This document shows positions 8,137 through 17,603 of a DNA stretch of 64,000 nt, one piece after another. The notes below the pieces were generated by a model. It was not told where the DNA came from, did not search any database, and saw nothing but the letters and a program-made list of their open reading frames with translations. The stretch is from Ralstonia wenshanensis. GTDB lineage: Bacteria > Pseudomonadota > Gammaproteobacteria > Burkholderiales > Burkholderiaceae. Each line of letters opens with the position of its first letter. Position 1 is the stretch's first letter. A program made the position numbers and the translations under genes. Location of the stretch: NCBI RefSeq assembly GCF_021173085.1, contig NZ_CP076413.1:2604001-2668000 (forward strand), given 5' to 3'.

Positions 8137-8634
8137 TCAGGCGGGATCCGGCTCCGCCAGCAGCCGCTCGATATCGTCGGCAATCTCTTCCGGCTTGGTC
8201 ATGGGCGCATAGCGCTTGTAGACCGTGCCGTCGCGGCGCAGCAGGAACTTGGTGAAGTTCCATTTGATGGCGCCGATGCCAAGCACACCGGGCTTTTCCG
8301 AGGTCAGCCACTTGTAGAGCGGATGCGCGCCCGAGCCATTCACGTCGATCTTGCCGAACATCGGAAACGATACGCCGTAGTTCTTCTCGCAGAAGGCACC
8401 GATTTCGTCTTCGCCGCCCGGCTCCTGCTTGCCGAACTGGTTGCACGGAAAGCCGAGCACCTCAAGGCCTTTCTCATGCAGCCGCTTGTACACCGCCTCC
8501 AGCCCCGCGTATTGCGGCGTGAATCCGCACTTGCTTGCCGTGTTCACGATCAGCAGGACCTTGCCTTTGTACTGCGACAGCGGCACGCGCTGGCCGGTCA
8601 ACGAATCGGCCTCGAATGCGTAGACGTCACTCAT
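8137..8634 (-). CDS. Glutathione peroxidase (cysteine type)
   Basis: A 165-residue thioredoxin-fold peroxidase. The catalytic region NTASKCGFTPQY (Cys instead of selenocysteine) lies at about 31-42, followed by FPCNQFGKQEPG and the C-terminal WNFTKFLL motif with the conserved Trp and Asn. It reduces hydrogen peroxide or lipid hydroperoxides using glutathione or thioredoxin. The open frame extends upstream, but homology begins at the ATG at 8634. It converges with the WYL regulator and follows the pilus operon on the same strand, probably as a separate unit. Confidence 0.92.
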   Translation of the reverse strand: MSDVYAFEADSLTGQRVPLSQYKGKVLLIVNTASKCGFTPQYAGLEAVYKRLHEKGLEVLGFPCNQFGKQEPGGEDEIGAFCEKNYGVSFPMFGKIDVNGSGAHPLYKWLTSEKPGVLGIGAIKWNFTKFLLRRDGTVYKRYAPMTKPEEIADDIERLLAEPDPA

Positions 8635-8690
8635 GGCTACTCTCCGGATGGTTGCGGGAACGGGGTGCTCCGGCATCTGTCCGGAATTGT

Positions 8691-8715
8691 AACGGCCCGC
8701 GCTGGGCGGGCCGTT
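8691..8715 (-). terminator. Hairpin after pilY1
   Basis: AACGGCCCGC (8691-8700) pairs with GCGGGCCGTT (8706-8715) around a five-base loop, a perfect 10-bp stem just past the pilY1 stop. The following minus-strand tract (TTACAATT) is only weakly T-rich, so it may be a modest terminator or an mRNA 3'-end stabiliser. Confidence 0.5.
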
Positions 8716-8725
8716 GAGGCAGAAG

Positions 8726-11700
8726 TTAGGGCTTCTTGTCGGTTTCAGAGAACCAGAACGTGCGCTTGCGTTTGCCGAGGCCGGTGGGGGTGACCTTGAT
8801 CGGTGCCAACGACGATCCGCCACCACCAGGGCCAGTTTGATTGCCGCAACCGAAGCACACTGGCACCGGCGTTGTGCCGCCATTGCCGTTGTTCACGAGC
8901 ACCACTCCATACACGGAGGACGGCGGAAAGCCCCCGCCATCCAGCATGACGGATCGGTCGGTGTTCTGGCCTGCACCGGTGAGGAAGCTGAGAGAATAGG
9001 TACGCGCCACCCCCAGGTTCGGATAGCACATGCCTGCCTTCGGTACTGCCGGCGTGTTGGTGCCGAACGTCGTGTAGCCCGCCACGGTCAGCGGCGCATT
9101 CACAACTTTTTCCCCCGGATTCGGCAACGTGATAAAGAAGCCGGACCCCGTGCCGTTGTACGCCACAGAGGTCGCATCGACGAGGTTGGCCTCGGTCAGC
9201 GGCGTCCAGCCCGCAGGCACGGGACCCAGGTTCGGGTCCTTCAGCATGTAGAACCGGTTGACCACGTTGTACGCGGTACCGGGCGTGTTCGACGCCGAGT
9301 ACAGCGGATGCTCGCGATCGCCAGTGCCCGCCATGACAGCATTGAAGCCGGCCGTGGGCACCACATCGGGCGCATAGAAGAACTTGCGCGCATTGTTGGT
9401 GTTGGCCGCGCCACCGAGCGCCGCGAACTGCGTCAACGCCCAATACGCGGGGGTGTTACCGGCGGCGCTCTGGAAGTCCACGCGCCAGATGTTGCCGCCC
9501 ACATCGCCGACGTAGGCCATCTGAATGTAGCCGCTGCCCGTGCGGTCCACCGCGGTAACGTCAGAGGCAATCGAACGCGTGAGGCTCGTGTTCTTTACAC
9601 ACACGCCGGCGACGCCACTGCAGTTGGCCAAGGCGCTCCACACCGGCACGCCGCTATACGCATCAAGCACGACAATGCCGCGCCCCATGGTGTCGGTGCC
9701 AGGTGCCGGATCGCTGTCTTCGGAGGCCGCATCGTAGCCCGCGCCCATGATCAGCACGGGGTTGGTATAGCCTGCCACTCGCATCAGGCGAGGTTTCGAC
9801 CAGGTCTGGCCCAGCTCCGGAATGTCTGTGTTGCTCCGCGACCAGAGATAGCGCGGATTGACCGGATCAGTCACGTCCAGCGCGTAGATCAGGCTGCCAC
9901 CACGACGCGCTGTCAGATAGATGATGGTGCGCGGGCTGCCGGCGACACGCTGGTCCTGCATGACGGTTGTGCTGCCATCGAAGAAGTCGTCGCGCGGTGT
10001 CGGTTTGGGCGTGATGCCGCCCGGCGTCGTGGAAAGAGCGACTTCCGGGGTGTTGGCATAGAGCCGGCTCAACTTGCCGATGAACTCGGGTGGGATGAAC
10101 CCCCACAGCTCGCCGCCAGGACGCACGGTGTTTGTCGACGAGGTCTTGATGCCGGTTGCCTGGTTACCGTTGACGGCATGGAACACGCCGTCATTGGTGC
10201 CGTAATAGACGACGACATTCGGCGTGGTCGATGTCCCGTAGTTGATCACCACCGGTCGCGAGTGCAGCACGTCGCCGTGGATCGACGGGCGAATCGTCAC
10301 CGGAGATCCCGGACCGGTCTCGGCTTCCTGCCCCACCGTTGGCGCCTTCGTGGTGCCGTCCATGGCATAGACGTCGCGGCCGCGGACCCAATTGATGAAG
10401 TAGTTCTGCTCGGCGGAGGTGATCGCCGGGGCGCCGTTGACGCTGTTGTACGAGTTGATCGCGTCCAACCCCTTGCCTGTGCCCCCCGTCAACCAAGTGT
10501 TGTTGGTGTCGAACGTCGGCATGGCACCGCTGGTCGGGCACGTGCCAATGCCGTTGCACGTATAGAGCACGCGCGTGCTCTGATCCGTCAGGAACTGTGC
10601 ACGGAGCATTTCGCCGGTACCACCCTTCTCGACGACCTCTCCGTCAGGGGAGTCACTTGCGCCTCCGACGCCGGAAGGGCTGTTGACCCAGAATCCATTC
10701 GTGGGCCAGTTTTTCAGGTTCGATCCGTAGCCGCTGGTGCCAAAGACGAGCGGAGGATCGGCCGTCCAGAAGCTGATGGCGTTGGGCGAAATGAAGCCGG
10801 TGCCCGCGCTGCTCAGCGCTGGATTGCCGACTGAATCAAGCAGTTGCAGCGCGCCGTTGGTGTCATAGCCGACCTGGTATTGCTTCAGGTTACCCATCCA
10901 GCGCGGCGCAGCGGTCGCATCCGGCCGGAACATGCCCACATAGACCTGGTTCAGGAACTGCCCTTGCGCATTGACAGCGGCCGGCAAGCTCACCGAGGCA
11001 AACACGCTGTTTACGGCCTGAATTTCGTTGAAGATCTGCAGCAGAATGTTCTTCAACTGGTCCGGCTTTCCAAGCTGGGCGACATACGCTTTGCCCCCGC
11101 CGTTCGTGGCCATGCTCTGGTCGAACGCGACGTAGTCGGGGTTGTTTCCGTCCGTGACGGAAATCGTATAGGTGATGATGTTCTGCGGCGGGTGATCCTT
11201 CGGGATCGTCTTGGTCTGCAGGTCGTACCGGTACATGAACTGCGCCCACTCGTCGCCCCAGTTGGCCTGGTACTTGTTATAGGGCAACGGTATGACGATC
11301 TGCGGCGGTGTCGTATTAGCCGACAGGCCCAGGGCGGTTGCCAGATCGCTCTGGATGTTCTTGCCGGTGTCCTGCGGTTTGCCGTTGTTGACGGCATTGC
11401 CGATGTAGATGACGTACGTCCGCTGGCACGGGTTATTAATCGGACGAACCGACGAATAGTCCGTCCCCGAAGGGCCCGTCCCGCTGTTGAAGTAGGCCCA
11501 TGCCTCCTCCATGCCGCCGCCCACCTGCGAATTGTTCGAGTTGTTTGCCTGGCGGTCGATCGTCAACACGTAGTTGAGAAAGCTGTTGATCCCATTGAGG
11601 TCCATCAATGGCAACTGCGCAGGCGGTGTCGACGGAAACTGGAACTTCGCACCGACGTTGTTGCCGGTGCCGAACATCATCAGACCAAGATTCAGGTTAC

Positions 11701-12001
11701 CGAGCAGCGACGGTGAATTCTTGAACGCGTTCACCGCGTCATAGAGCGCGCACTGCTCGGCGCCCACATCGGTGTTCGCATTGTTGCTCGACACGACACC
11801 GCTGGTGTCGCAGGTGAACGTCGCGGATGCATTCCACGTGGACGCGTTGTCCATGACGATCAGTACATTCGGCTTGCCCGCCTGCGGTTGCAGCCCCGTG
11901 TACAGATCAATATCCTCGGCCCCTGCAGGTTGGGCACACGCCAGTGCGAGCGCGGCGGTTGCCGTGGCGGCAAACGCAAATCGTTGGGCAAATGAGCGCA
12001 T
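8726..12001 (-). CDS. pilY1: PilY1-family type IV pilus tip adhesin/assembly protein
   Basis: A 1091-residue exported protein. The start at 12001 gives a clear Sec signal peptide, with cleavage expected near residue 28 (QPAGA/ED). The N-terminal half resembles a von Willebrand A-like domain (NVLIVMDNAST at 45-55). The C-terminal half is the Neisseria PilC/PilY1 beta-propeller domain, with SRPVVINYG, YYGTNDGVFHAVNG, GGSLIYALDVTDP and MGAGYDAASEDSDPA. PilY1 promotes pilus assembly and mediates adhesion and surface sensing. It is the last gene of the minor-pilin operon. The MIDAS-like DNAST differs from the canonical DxSxS. Confidence 0.92.
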   Translation of the reverse strand: MRSFAQRFAFAATATAALALACAQPAGAEDIDLYTGLQPQAGKPNVLIVMDNASTWNASATFTCDTSGVVSSNNANTDVGAEQCALYDAVNAFKNSPSLLGNLNLGLMMFGTGNNVGAKFQFPSTPPAQLPLMDLNGINSFLNYVLTIDRQANNSNNSQVGGGMEEAWAYFNSGTGPSGTDYSSVRPINNPCQRTYVIYIGNAVNNGKPQDTGKNIQSDLATALGLSANTTPPQIVIPLPYNKYQANWGDEWAQFMYRYDLQTKTIPKDHPPQNIITYTISVTDGNNPDYVAFDQSMATNGGGKAYVAQLGKPDQLKNILLQIFNEIQAVNSVFASVSLPAAVNAQGQFLNQVYVGMFRPDATAAPRWMGNLKQYQVGYDTNGALQLLDSVGNPALSSAGTGFISPNAISFWTADPPLVFGTSGYGSNLKNWPTNGFWVNSPSGVGGASDSPDGEVVEKGGTGEMLRAQFLTDQSTRVLYTCNGIGTCPTSGAMPTFDTNNTWLTGGTGKGLDAINSYNSVNGAPAITSAEQNYFINWVRGRDVYAMDGTTKAPTVGQEAETGPGSPVTIRPSIHGDVLHSRPVVINYGTSTTPNVVVYYGTNDGVFHAVNGNQATGIKTSSTNTVRPGGELWGFIPPEFIGKLSRLYANTPEVALSTTPGGITPKPTPRDDFFDGSTTVMQDQRVAGSPRTIIYLTARRGGSLIYALDVTDPVNPRYLWSRSNTDIPELGQTWSKPRLMRVAGYTNPVLIMGAGYDAASEDSDPAPGTDTMGRGIVVLDAYSGVPVWSALANCSGVAGVCVKNTSLTRSIASDVTAVDRTGSGYIQMAYVGDVGGNIWRVDFQSAAGNTPAYWALTQFAALGGAANTNNARKFFYAPDVVPTAGFNAVMAGTGDREHPLYSASNTPGTAYNVVNRFYMLKDPNLGPVPAGWTPLTEANLVDATSVAYNGTGSGFFITLPNPGEKVVNAPLTVAGYTTFGTNTPAVPKAGMCYPNLGVARTYSLSFLTGAGQNTDRSVMLDGGGFPPSSVYGVVLVNNGNGGTTPVPVCFGCGNQTGPGGGGSSLAPIKVTPTGLGKRKRTFWFSETDKKP

Positions 12002-12030
12002 ATGGGTTCTTCCTGTCTTTGCGCGTTGAC

Positions 12031-12600
12031 TTACGGACACGCCGCGCCGGTCAGCACGCGAACCGCAACACCCTGATGCAGCGTGGTGTTCACGGCCGTG
12101 CCGTTGGTATCGTTGACGGTGGCGGCAACATCCCACTGCGTCGCACTGCAATTCGACATGCCACCCGGTGTACCGGCGGCGGTCAGGATGCCGGTGCCGG
12201 AGTTGTTGTTCACGCCGCTGAAGCAAGACGAGTCGGCAGCAAAGTTCGGGCTGGTCGTGTCTGTCGTCAGCTGCGTATTGGCGATGGGCTTGGTGGCCAC
12301 GCAAGCGGGTGCGGCCACCTGCGCGGTGTAGTCCGCCTTGCCATCGCCGTTCACATCCACCGGCACGTTGGTGGCGACCGGGTTGGAGGTGAAATCCACG
12401 CTGATGACCTGCTCAATACCCTGCTGCGCAGCGTTGCGCGCTTCCAGGCCGTATTGCTGGTTGGCGGCGATCTTGGTGTTGATCACACCCGAATTCATGA
12501 TCATCACGACGATACCCATGAAGATCGCCAGGAAGATCAGCGTGACAACAAGCGTCACGCCCGACTGACGTGCCGATTGGCGAACCGAAAAGCGCCGCAT
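12031..12600 (-). CDS. pilX: PilX-like minor pilin
   Basis: A 189-residue protein with a short basic leader and a hydrophobic segment (GVTLVVTLIFLAIFMGIVVM, about 14-33) typical of the PilX N-terminal domain, which lacks the full GFTLIEL consensus. A cysteine-containing, Thr/Asn-rich C-terminal region follows and should sit in the periplasm or at the pilus tip. It lies between pilW (two bases away) and pilY1 (29 bases away), which is the conserved order in P. aeruginosa and its relatives. It probably co-assembles with PilV, PilW and PilY1 as the priming complex. Confidence 0.87.
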   Translation of the reverse strand: MRRFSVRQSARQSGVTLVVTLIFLAIFMGIVVMIMNSGVINTKIAANQQYGLEARNAAQQGIEQVISVDFTSNPVATNVPVDVNGDGKADYTAQVAAPACVATKPIANTQLTTDTTSPNFAADSSCFSGVNNNSGTGILTAAGTPGGMSNCSATQWDVAATVNDTNGTAVNTTLHQGVAVRVLTGAACP

Positions 12601-12602
12601 GG

Positions 12603-13640
12603 CTACTCCCGTGGGCCGGCTACATTGGCGACGCGTGCGAGTTCCGCATAGACGTGTCGCTTATAGCCATCGTTGAAAGGGGCGGTGAGCGTGCCGCGGC
12701 CCATGTCGTAAGACCGCGTGTCGGTCCAGCCCGGCGACACGCCTAGCGTGCGCGCGAGCACGTTGATGCGTACGGCGGTCACGTTGCTCCAGTTCGTCGC
12801 AGCGGATGCGGTCCAGTTGTAGCCACTCACGGTGGTGCAGGCGGCGCTGTTGTCGATGCTCGGATTGGCGACATAGCAATCGGGCGAACCGTTGCCGTCC
12901 ATGTCTACGCCGTAGGCGAAATGCACGTCGTCGATGCCCTGGGCGATTGAGTTGGGCGGCTGCAGCGCCCCATTGGAGAACTCGACCATCTTGAGCGTGG
13001 GAATGCTGTCGCCGCCGGGGCCGCAGCGGTCGCACGTAGCAAGGTAGAACGCTCGCACACTGACTTGGCGCAGCGGGGCAGCATTTGCGCAGGTTTTGTC
13101 TTTCAACACGAAGTCCGCGCTGTTGCTGCTGAAGACAAAGGGAGCGGTGTCCGTACTGCAGAACGAGTCCTGCAGATAGGCCTGCCCTGCCGCTACGGCA
13201 CTCGCAGAGGTGACGGTGCTCGACACGCGCCGCACCACCAGGATTTCCGAGTTGGGCGACAGGTTGAGCAGGCATGGCGCCGCGTTCGCACCGGGTACGT
13301 AGCCGTAGATGGCCACCGGTACCGTCGCTGGGCTGTTGGTAAAGCCCAGTGCATTGGTGGCGCTTGCGCACACATCGGGCGTCGCAAGCGCTGAGGTTCC
13401 CAGCAGATTCAGATCGCCAAGGAAACCTCCGAGCCCGACTTCCTGGCTGATGATGTCGAGCGCATAGCGGCCGTTCTCGATCTGCGTGGCGCTGTTGCCC
13501 AATTGCACGCGCGATTGCGAGGTCGACGCATACAGGCTTGCCAACGCGGTCAGCAACAGCAGCCCAAGCGTCATGCCGACCATCAGTTCGATCAGCGACA
13601 TCCCGCGCTGCAGACGCCGCGAAGTCCGATTGGACGTCAT
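12603..13640 (-). CDS. pilW: PilW-like minor pilin
   Basis: A 345-residue type IV prepilin-like protein. The prepilin peptidase site and transmembrane helix are RGMSLIELMVGMTLGLLLL (about 13-31), with the conserved Glu at +5. A large C-terminal globular part containing cysteine pairs follows. Its start overlaps the stop of pilV by four bases, and it ends two bases before pilX. PilW belongs to the minor-pilin complex that initiates pilus assembly. Confidence 0.9.
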   Translation of the reverse strand: MTSNRTSRRLQRGMSLIELMVGMTLGLLLLTALASLYASTSQSRVQLGNSATQIENGRYALDIISQEVGLGGFLGDLNLLGTSALATPDVCASATNALGFTNSPATVPVAIYGYVPGANAAPCLLNLSPNSEILVVRRVSSTVTSASAVAAGQAYLQDSFCSTDTAPFVFSSNSADFVLKDKTCANAAPLRQVSVRAFYLATCDRCGPGGDSIPTLKMVEFSNGALQPPNSIAQGIDDVHFAYGVDMDGNGSPDCYVANPSIDNSAACTTVSGYNWTASAATNWSNVTAVRINVLARTLGVSPGWTDTRSYDMGRGTLTAPFNDGYKRHVYAELARVANVAGPRE

Positions 13641-14239
13641 GACAGCACCCCCATGCGCACCTGCACGCTAATGGCGCGCCGATAGGCGTCGTTACCGTAA
13701 TTGTTGCTGCCGCTGCCACATGGCAACGCCGGCGCCACGGTCTGCACCAAGCCTTGCCATGCGACGGTTACGCGATAGATCTGGTTGACCGTGTCGATGG
13801 CTTCGATGCAGCCGCGCGCGCCGATCATGGCGCCCAGGGCAACGGTGCCGCTCGCGGCAGTCTCCGTATTGCCGAGCAGCGCATTGTTCCAAGCCGCGAG
13901 ATCGGTTGTGACGGTGGCTTGCTGGGCGGCCGTGCCGGTCGTGCAGCTGGGCGCCGAGACACCGCCCGTGCCAACCGTGGTGATTACACCGGGCGCGGCG
14001 TAGCACGAGGCCACCTGGCGGTTGGCATTGAGCCGCGCAGCCATGTCCTGCAACAGCGTCAGGGCCTGCACGCGCTGGTAAGACTCCATCTCGGACTGGT
14101 TCGAGCGGACCATCATTCCGGCCGCGCCCAACAGCGCCACCAGCAGGATCACGACCGAAATCAGGATCTCGATCAGGGTCGACCCGCGCTGCCCGCGCTT
14201 GCCGAACCGGCGATGTGACAAATGTGCGATGGCGCTCAT
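13637..14239 (-). CDS. pilV: PilV-like minor pilin
   Basis: A 200-residue prepilin. The leader MSAIAHLSHRRFGKRGQRG precedes the processing site and the helix STLIEILISVVILLVALLGA. It is followed by the SNQSEMESYQRVQALTLLQD-type segment that is strongly characteristic of PilV and of general secretion minor pilins. Its start overlaps the fimT-type stop by four bases (14236-14239) and its stop overlaps pilW, so translation of the three is coupled. Confidence 0.9.
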   Translation of the reverse strand: MSAIAHLSHRRFGKRGQRGSTLIEILISVVILLVALLGAAGMMVRSNQSEMESYQRVQALTLLQDMAARLNANRQVASCYAAPGVITTVGTGGVSAPSCTTGTAAQQATVTTDLAAWNNALLGNTETAASGTVALGAMIGARGCIEAIDTVNQIYRVTVAWQGLVQTVAPALPCGSGSNNYGNDAYRRAISVQVRMGVLS

Positions 14240-14709
14240 GAGCACGTTCCTGAAACCACGGCGACGCGGCCGGTGCCGCCCACCTGTACGCAGCTTGACG
14301 AGACCGATTGCGACGCGCTCGTCGGCGTGACCTGGAACGTAACGCCGCCCGCAGTGGGCCGGCCATCGTTGCCGAACGACAGCGTGTTGCCGTTGCTCGC
14401 TGCAATGGTGACGCCGTTGTAAGGGCCGAACGTGCGGATCACCGTGGCAGGCGTGCCCGCCATCAGCGTCCAGCCGGCCGCCCAAGTGCTGCTGGTCGAT
14501 ACGGTGACGATGGTGTTCTGCTTGACTGCCTCCGCCCGCGCCAACGACACGGCGGACGACAGGTCAAACGACGCATTGCGCGTGGCCTGCGTCGCAATCA
14601 TTCCGGAGAACGACGGCACGGCAATCGTCACGAGAATGGCGAGCACGGCCAGCGTGACCATCAGCTCCGTCAGCGTGAAACCTTGAATGGGCTTGCGCAG
14701 GATCTTCAT
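14236..14709 (-). CDS. fimT: FimT/FimU-like minor pilin
   Basis: A 157-residue prepilin of the GspH/FimT family. The site GFTLTELMVTLAVLAILVTI begins at about residue 10, followed by AVPSFSGMIA and LARAEAVKQN, which is typical of GspH/FimT/FimU. The start at 14709 puts the short leader MKILRKPIQ before the cleavage site; the longer upstream frame has no pilin leader. It corresponds to FimU in the minor-pilin clusters of Pseudomonas. Confidence 0.88.
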   Translation of the reverse strand: MKILRKPIQGFTLTELMVTLAVLAILVTIAVPSFSGMIATQATRNASFDLSSAVSLARAEAVKQNTIVTVSTSSTWAAGWTLMAGTPATVIRTFGPYNGVTIAASNGNTLSFGNDGRPTAGGVTFQVTPTSASQSVSSSCVQVGGTGRVAVVSGTCS

Positions 14710-14717
14710 GGCTCGCC

Positions 14718-15167
14718 TCACTTCCAGCAGTTGGATGCGCCAGTGGATGCCGCCTTGGCACCCGTGTTCGTCAGGGTGAGCGTGCCGCACGCGGTGTCGT
14801 TCACCTGCTGCGAACCCTGCGGAGCCGCTGCCAGCTGGTAAGACGGCGGCACGCTGCTGGCGCTCAGCGTGAACGTGTAGTTGGACGAAACGTTGGCCGG
14901 CACGTTGCTGGCGTATTGCAACGTGGCCAGATTCGGCGCGTAGGCACGGTTGTCGAGCAGGAAACGCTCCTGCGCGGCCGCCACTTCCTGCATGAAGGAT
15001 TCCGCCGCTGCCCGATTGGAGCGGACGATGTACTGGACGTAGCTGGGATACGCAATGATCGCCAGGATGCCGACAATGGCCACTGTGATCATCAGCTCAA
15101 TCAGCGTAAAGCCCCGCGCCGCCCGCGCGCGCTGACACCTCGGCTTGCTTGCCACGTTTTTACCCAC
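14718..15167 (-). CDS. pilE: PilE-like type IV minor pilin (GTG start)
   Basis: A 149-residue prepilin with the canonical site GFTLIELMITVAIVGILAII (about 19-38), then YPSYVQYIVRSNRAAAESF, as in PilE. The C-terminal half has the disulfide-type cysteines (CGTLTLTN and SNCWK). No in-frame ATG lies between the upstream stop and the pilin helix. Start candidates are GTG 15167 and GTG 15155; the latter has a GGTGG sequence upstream. It is the first gene of the leftward minor-pilin operon. The 184-base gap before pilU has an AT-rich part around 15180-15260 but no promoter I can call firmly. Confidence 0.87.
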   Translation of the reverse strand: MGKNVASKPRCQRARAARGFTLIELMITVAIVGILAIIAYPSYVQYIVRSNRAAAESFMQEVAAAQERFLLDNRAYAPNLATLQYASNVPANVSSNYTFTLSASSVPPSYQLAAAPQGSQQVNDTACGTLTLTNTGAKAASTGASNCWK

Positions 15168-15351
15168 CCGGATTTGCTGTTGCTTTTATGTTTTGATGCG
15201 TGCCTGCCGATGACTTGGCAGCCCCGCTCACCGCTTAAACGGCAATTCTCAGCAAATATTAAGGAAAGATCATGACGACCGGGTGGCCTTCCGAGCGGCG
15301 CAAACGTTATGCGCCGCAAATTACCTCAAATGGTGTAGCGCTTTCGACACA

Positions 15352-16491
15352 TCACACGACGTTGAGATGTTCAGTGCCGGCAGACAGGTCTGTTTGCCCG
15401 CCACGCTTGCTGTGCAGCTTGATCTGCAGGCGCAGATCGTTGAGCGAGTCCGCATTGCGCAGCGCGTCCTCGTACGTGATCTTGTTTTCCTCGTACAGCT
15501 CGAAGAGCGCCTGGTCGAACGAGATCATTCCCTGCTCGCGGGATTTCTTCATGACCTCCTTCAGCTCGTGCACCTCGCCCTTGAAGATGAGGTCTTGCAC
15601 CAGCGGGGTGGCCAGCATGATTTCCACGGCCGGGACGCGCCCCTTCCTGCCCTGACGCGGCAGCAGGCGTTGCGCGATCATCGCGCGCAGGTTCAGCGAC
15701 AAGTCGATCAGCAGCTGCTGGCGCTTCTCTTCCGGGAAAAAGTTGATGATCCGGTCGATGGCCTGGTTCGAGCTGTTGGCATGCAGCGTAGCAAGGCACA
15801 GGTGGCCGGTTTCCGCGTACTGGATGGCGTATTCCATCGTGTCCCGGTCGCGGATTTCGCCGATCAGGATCACGTCCGGTGCCTGGCGCAGCGTGTTTTT
15901 CAGCGCCACGTGCCAGGACTCGGTATCCACGCCCACCTCACGCTGCGTCACCACGCAATTCTGGTGCGTGTGCACGTATTCCACCGGATCTTCAATGGTG
16001 ATGATGTGGCCGTATGAATTCGCATTGCGATAGCCCACCATTGCCGCCAGCGAGGTCGACTTGCCCGAGCCCGTGGCCCCCACCACGATCACCAGCCCGC
16101 GCTTGCTCATCACGATCTCATTGAGGATCGGCGGCAGGTCCAGCTCGCCCAGCGTCGGAATCTTCGTATTGATGGTCCGCAGCACCATGCCGGCGCGGCC
16201 CTGCTGCATGAACGCCGACACGCGGAAACGCCCCGCACCCGGCGCCGTGATGGCGAAGTTGCATTCCGAGCTGTCTTCGTACTCGCGCAGCTGCTTCTCG
16301 TTCATGATCGACTTGACCAGACCGATGGCCTGCTGGGCATTCAGCGGCTGCTGCGAGATCGGCGTGACCTTGCCGTCCACCTTGATCGCGGGCGGAAATT
16401 CTGCGGTGATGAACAAGTCCGAGCCACGGCTGTTCACCATCAACTGCAAGAGTTCGTGGATATATTTGGTGGCGGCTTCGCGGTCCAGCAT
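15352..16491 (-). CDS. pilU: PilU, type IV pilus retraction ATPase accessory motor
   Basis: A 379-residue cytoplasmic secretion ATPase of the PilT/PilU branch. Walker A is GATGSGKSTSLAAM (about 132-145). The Asp box/Walker B region includes DVILIGEIRDRDTM, and the His box includes TGHLCLATLHANSS. The N-terminal segment LLQLMVNSRGSDLFITAEFPP and the long C-terminus identify PilU rather than PilT. It works with PilT in pilus depolymerisation and twitching. It lies 66 bases downstream of pilT on the same strand. Confidence 0.94.
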   Translation of the reverse strand: MLDREAATKYIHELLQLMVNSRGSDLFITAEFPPAIKVDGKVTPISQQPLNAQQAIGLVKSIMNEKQLREYEDSSECNFAITAPGAGRFRVSAFMQQGRAGMVLRTINTKIPTLGELDLPPILNEIVMSKRGLVIVVGATGSGKSTSLAAMVGYRNANSYGHIITIEDPVEYVHTHQNCVVTQREVGVDTESWHVALKNTLRQAPDVILIGEIRDRDTMEYAIQYAETGHLCLATLHANSSNQAIDRIINFFPEEKRQQLLIDLSLNLRAMIAQRLLPRQGRKGRVPAVEIMLATPLVQDLIFKGEVHELKEVMKKSREQGMISFDQALFELYEENKITYEDALRNADSLNDLRLQIKLHSKRGGQTDLSAGTEHLNVV

Positions 16492-16557
16492 GGCGTGCCC
16501 CTCCTGAAGAGAATTGGAAAGCGCGCCGACGTGTCAGTCAACGCATCAGTTCGCGTA

Positions 16558-17601
16558 TCAGCTCGCGAACGCGTCCGGGTTCTTGGCGATGGCGCGCGCG
16601 TCTGCGTAGTTGATCGCCGAGCGCTTGATCAGCTCCGACAGGCACTGGTCGAGCGTCTGCATGCCCATGCCACTGCTGGTCTGCATCATCGAGTACATCT
16701 GCGAGATCTTGTTCTCGCGGATCAAGTGACGGATGGCCGGCGTGGCAATCATGATCTCGTGCGCCGCAATCCGGCCCGAACCATCGCGCGTCTTGAGCAG
16801 CGTCTGCGAGATCACCGCCTCCAGCGATTCGGAAAGCATGGTCCGGACCATCTCTTTTTCGTCCGACGGAAACACGTCGACAACCCGGTCGATGGTCTTG
16901 GCGGCCGAGCTGGTGTGCAGCGTGCCGAACACCAAGTGGCCCGTTTCTGCGGCGGTCAGCGCCAGGCGAATGGTTTCAAGGTCACGCAATTCGCCGACGA
17001 GCACCACATCCGGATCTTCACGCAGTGCCGACTTCAGCGCATTGGCGAACGAGTGGGTATGGGGCCCGAGTTCACGCTGGTTGATCAGGCTCTTCTTCGA
17101 TTCGTGCACGAATTCGATCGGGTCCTCCACCGTGAGGATGTGGCCCATGTCGTTTTCGTTGCGGTGGTTGACCATCGCGGCAAGCGTGGTCGACTTGCCC
17201 GAGCCGGTCGGGCCCGTGACGAGCACCAGACCGCGCGGCTTCATCGCCAGATCGGCAAATACGGCGGGCGCCTTCAGGTCATCCAGCGAGAGCACCTTCG
17301 ACGGAATCGTCCGGAACACGGCCGAAGCACCGCGGTTCTGGTTGAAGGCGTTGACCCGGAAACGCGAGAGGCCGGGGATCTCAAACGAGAAGTCGACTTC
17401 CAGGTTTTCTTCGTAGACCTTGCGCTGCCCGTCGCTCATGATGTCGTACACCATGGAGTGCACGTCCTGGTGCGTGAGCGGTGGCACGTTGATCCGGCGC
17501 ATGTCGCCGTGGATCCGGATCATCGGCGGCAGTCCGGCCGACAGGTGCAAGTCCGACGCCTTGTTCTTGGCGGAAAACGCCAGAAGCTGCGCGATGTCCA
17601 T
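16558..17601 (-). CDS. pilT: PilT, type IV pilus retraction ATPase
   Basis: A 347-residue hexameric ATPase that drives pilus retraction. Walker A is GPTGSGKSTTLAAM (about 130-143), Walker B is DVVLVGELRDLET, and the C-terminal AIRHLIRE matches the AIRNLIRE motif that is essential for retraction. The length is that of typical PilT. It is transcribed divergently from yggS, an arrangement common in beta- and gammaproteobacteria. The -10-like sequence in the intergenic region lies only a few bases from its ATG. Confidence 0.96.
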   Translation of the reverse strand: MDIAQLLAFSAKNKASDLHLSAGLPPMIRIHGDMRRINVPPLTHQDVHSMVYDIMSDGQRKVYEENLEVDFSFEIPGLSRFRVNAFNQNRGASAVFRTIPSKVLSLDDLKAPAVFADLAMKPRGLVLVTGPTGSGKSTTLAAMVNHRNENDMGHILTVEDPIEFVHESKKSLINQRELGPHTHSFANALKSALREDPDVVLVGELRDLETIRLALTAAETGHLVFGTLHTSSAAKTIDRVVDVFPSDEKEMVRTMLSESLEAVISQTLLKTRDGSGRIAAHEIMIATPAIRHLIRENKISQMYSMMQTSSGMGMQTLDQCLSELIKRSAINYADARAIAKNPDAFAS

Positions 17602-17603
17602 CT

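Noticed and set aside
8714-10834. A 706-codon rightward open frame opposite pilY1
   Set aside because: It lies entirely antisense to pilY1, which has a signal peptide and family motifs; the translation is Arg/His-rich and resembles no protein.
15168-15300. Sigma-54 promoter for the minor-pilin operon
   Set aside because: AGGCACG occurs, but the required downstream TTGC element at the correct spacing is absent.
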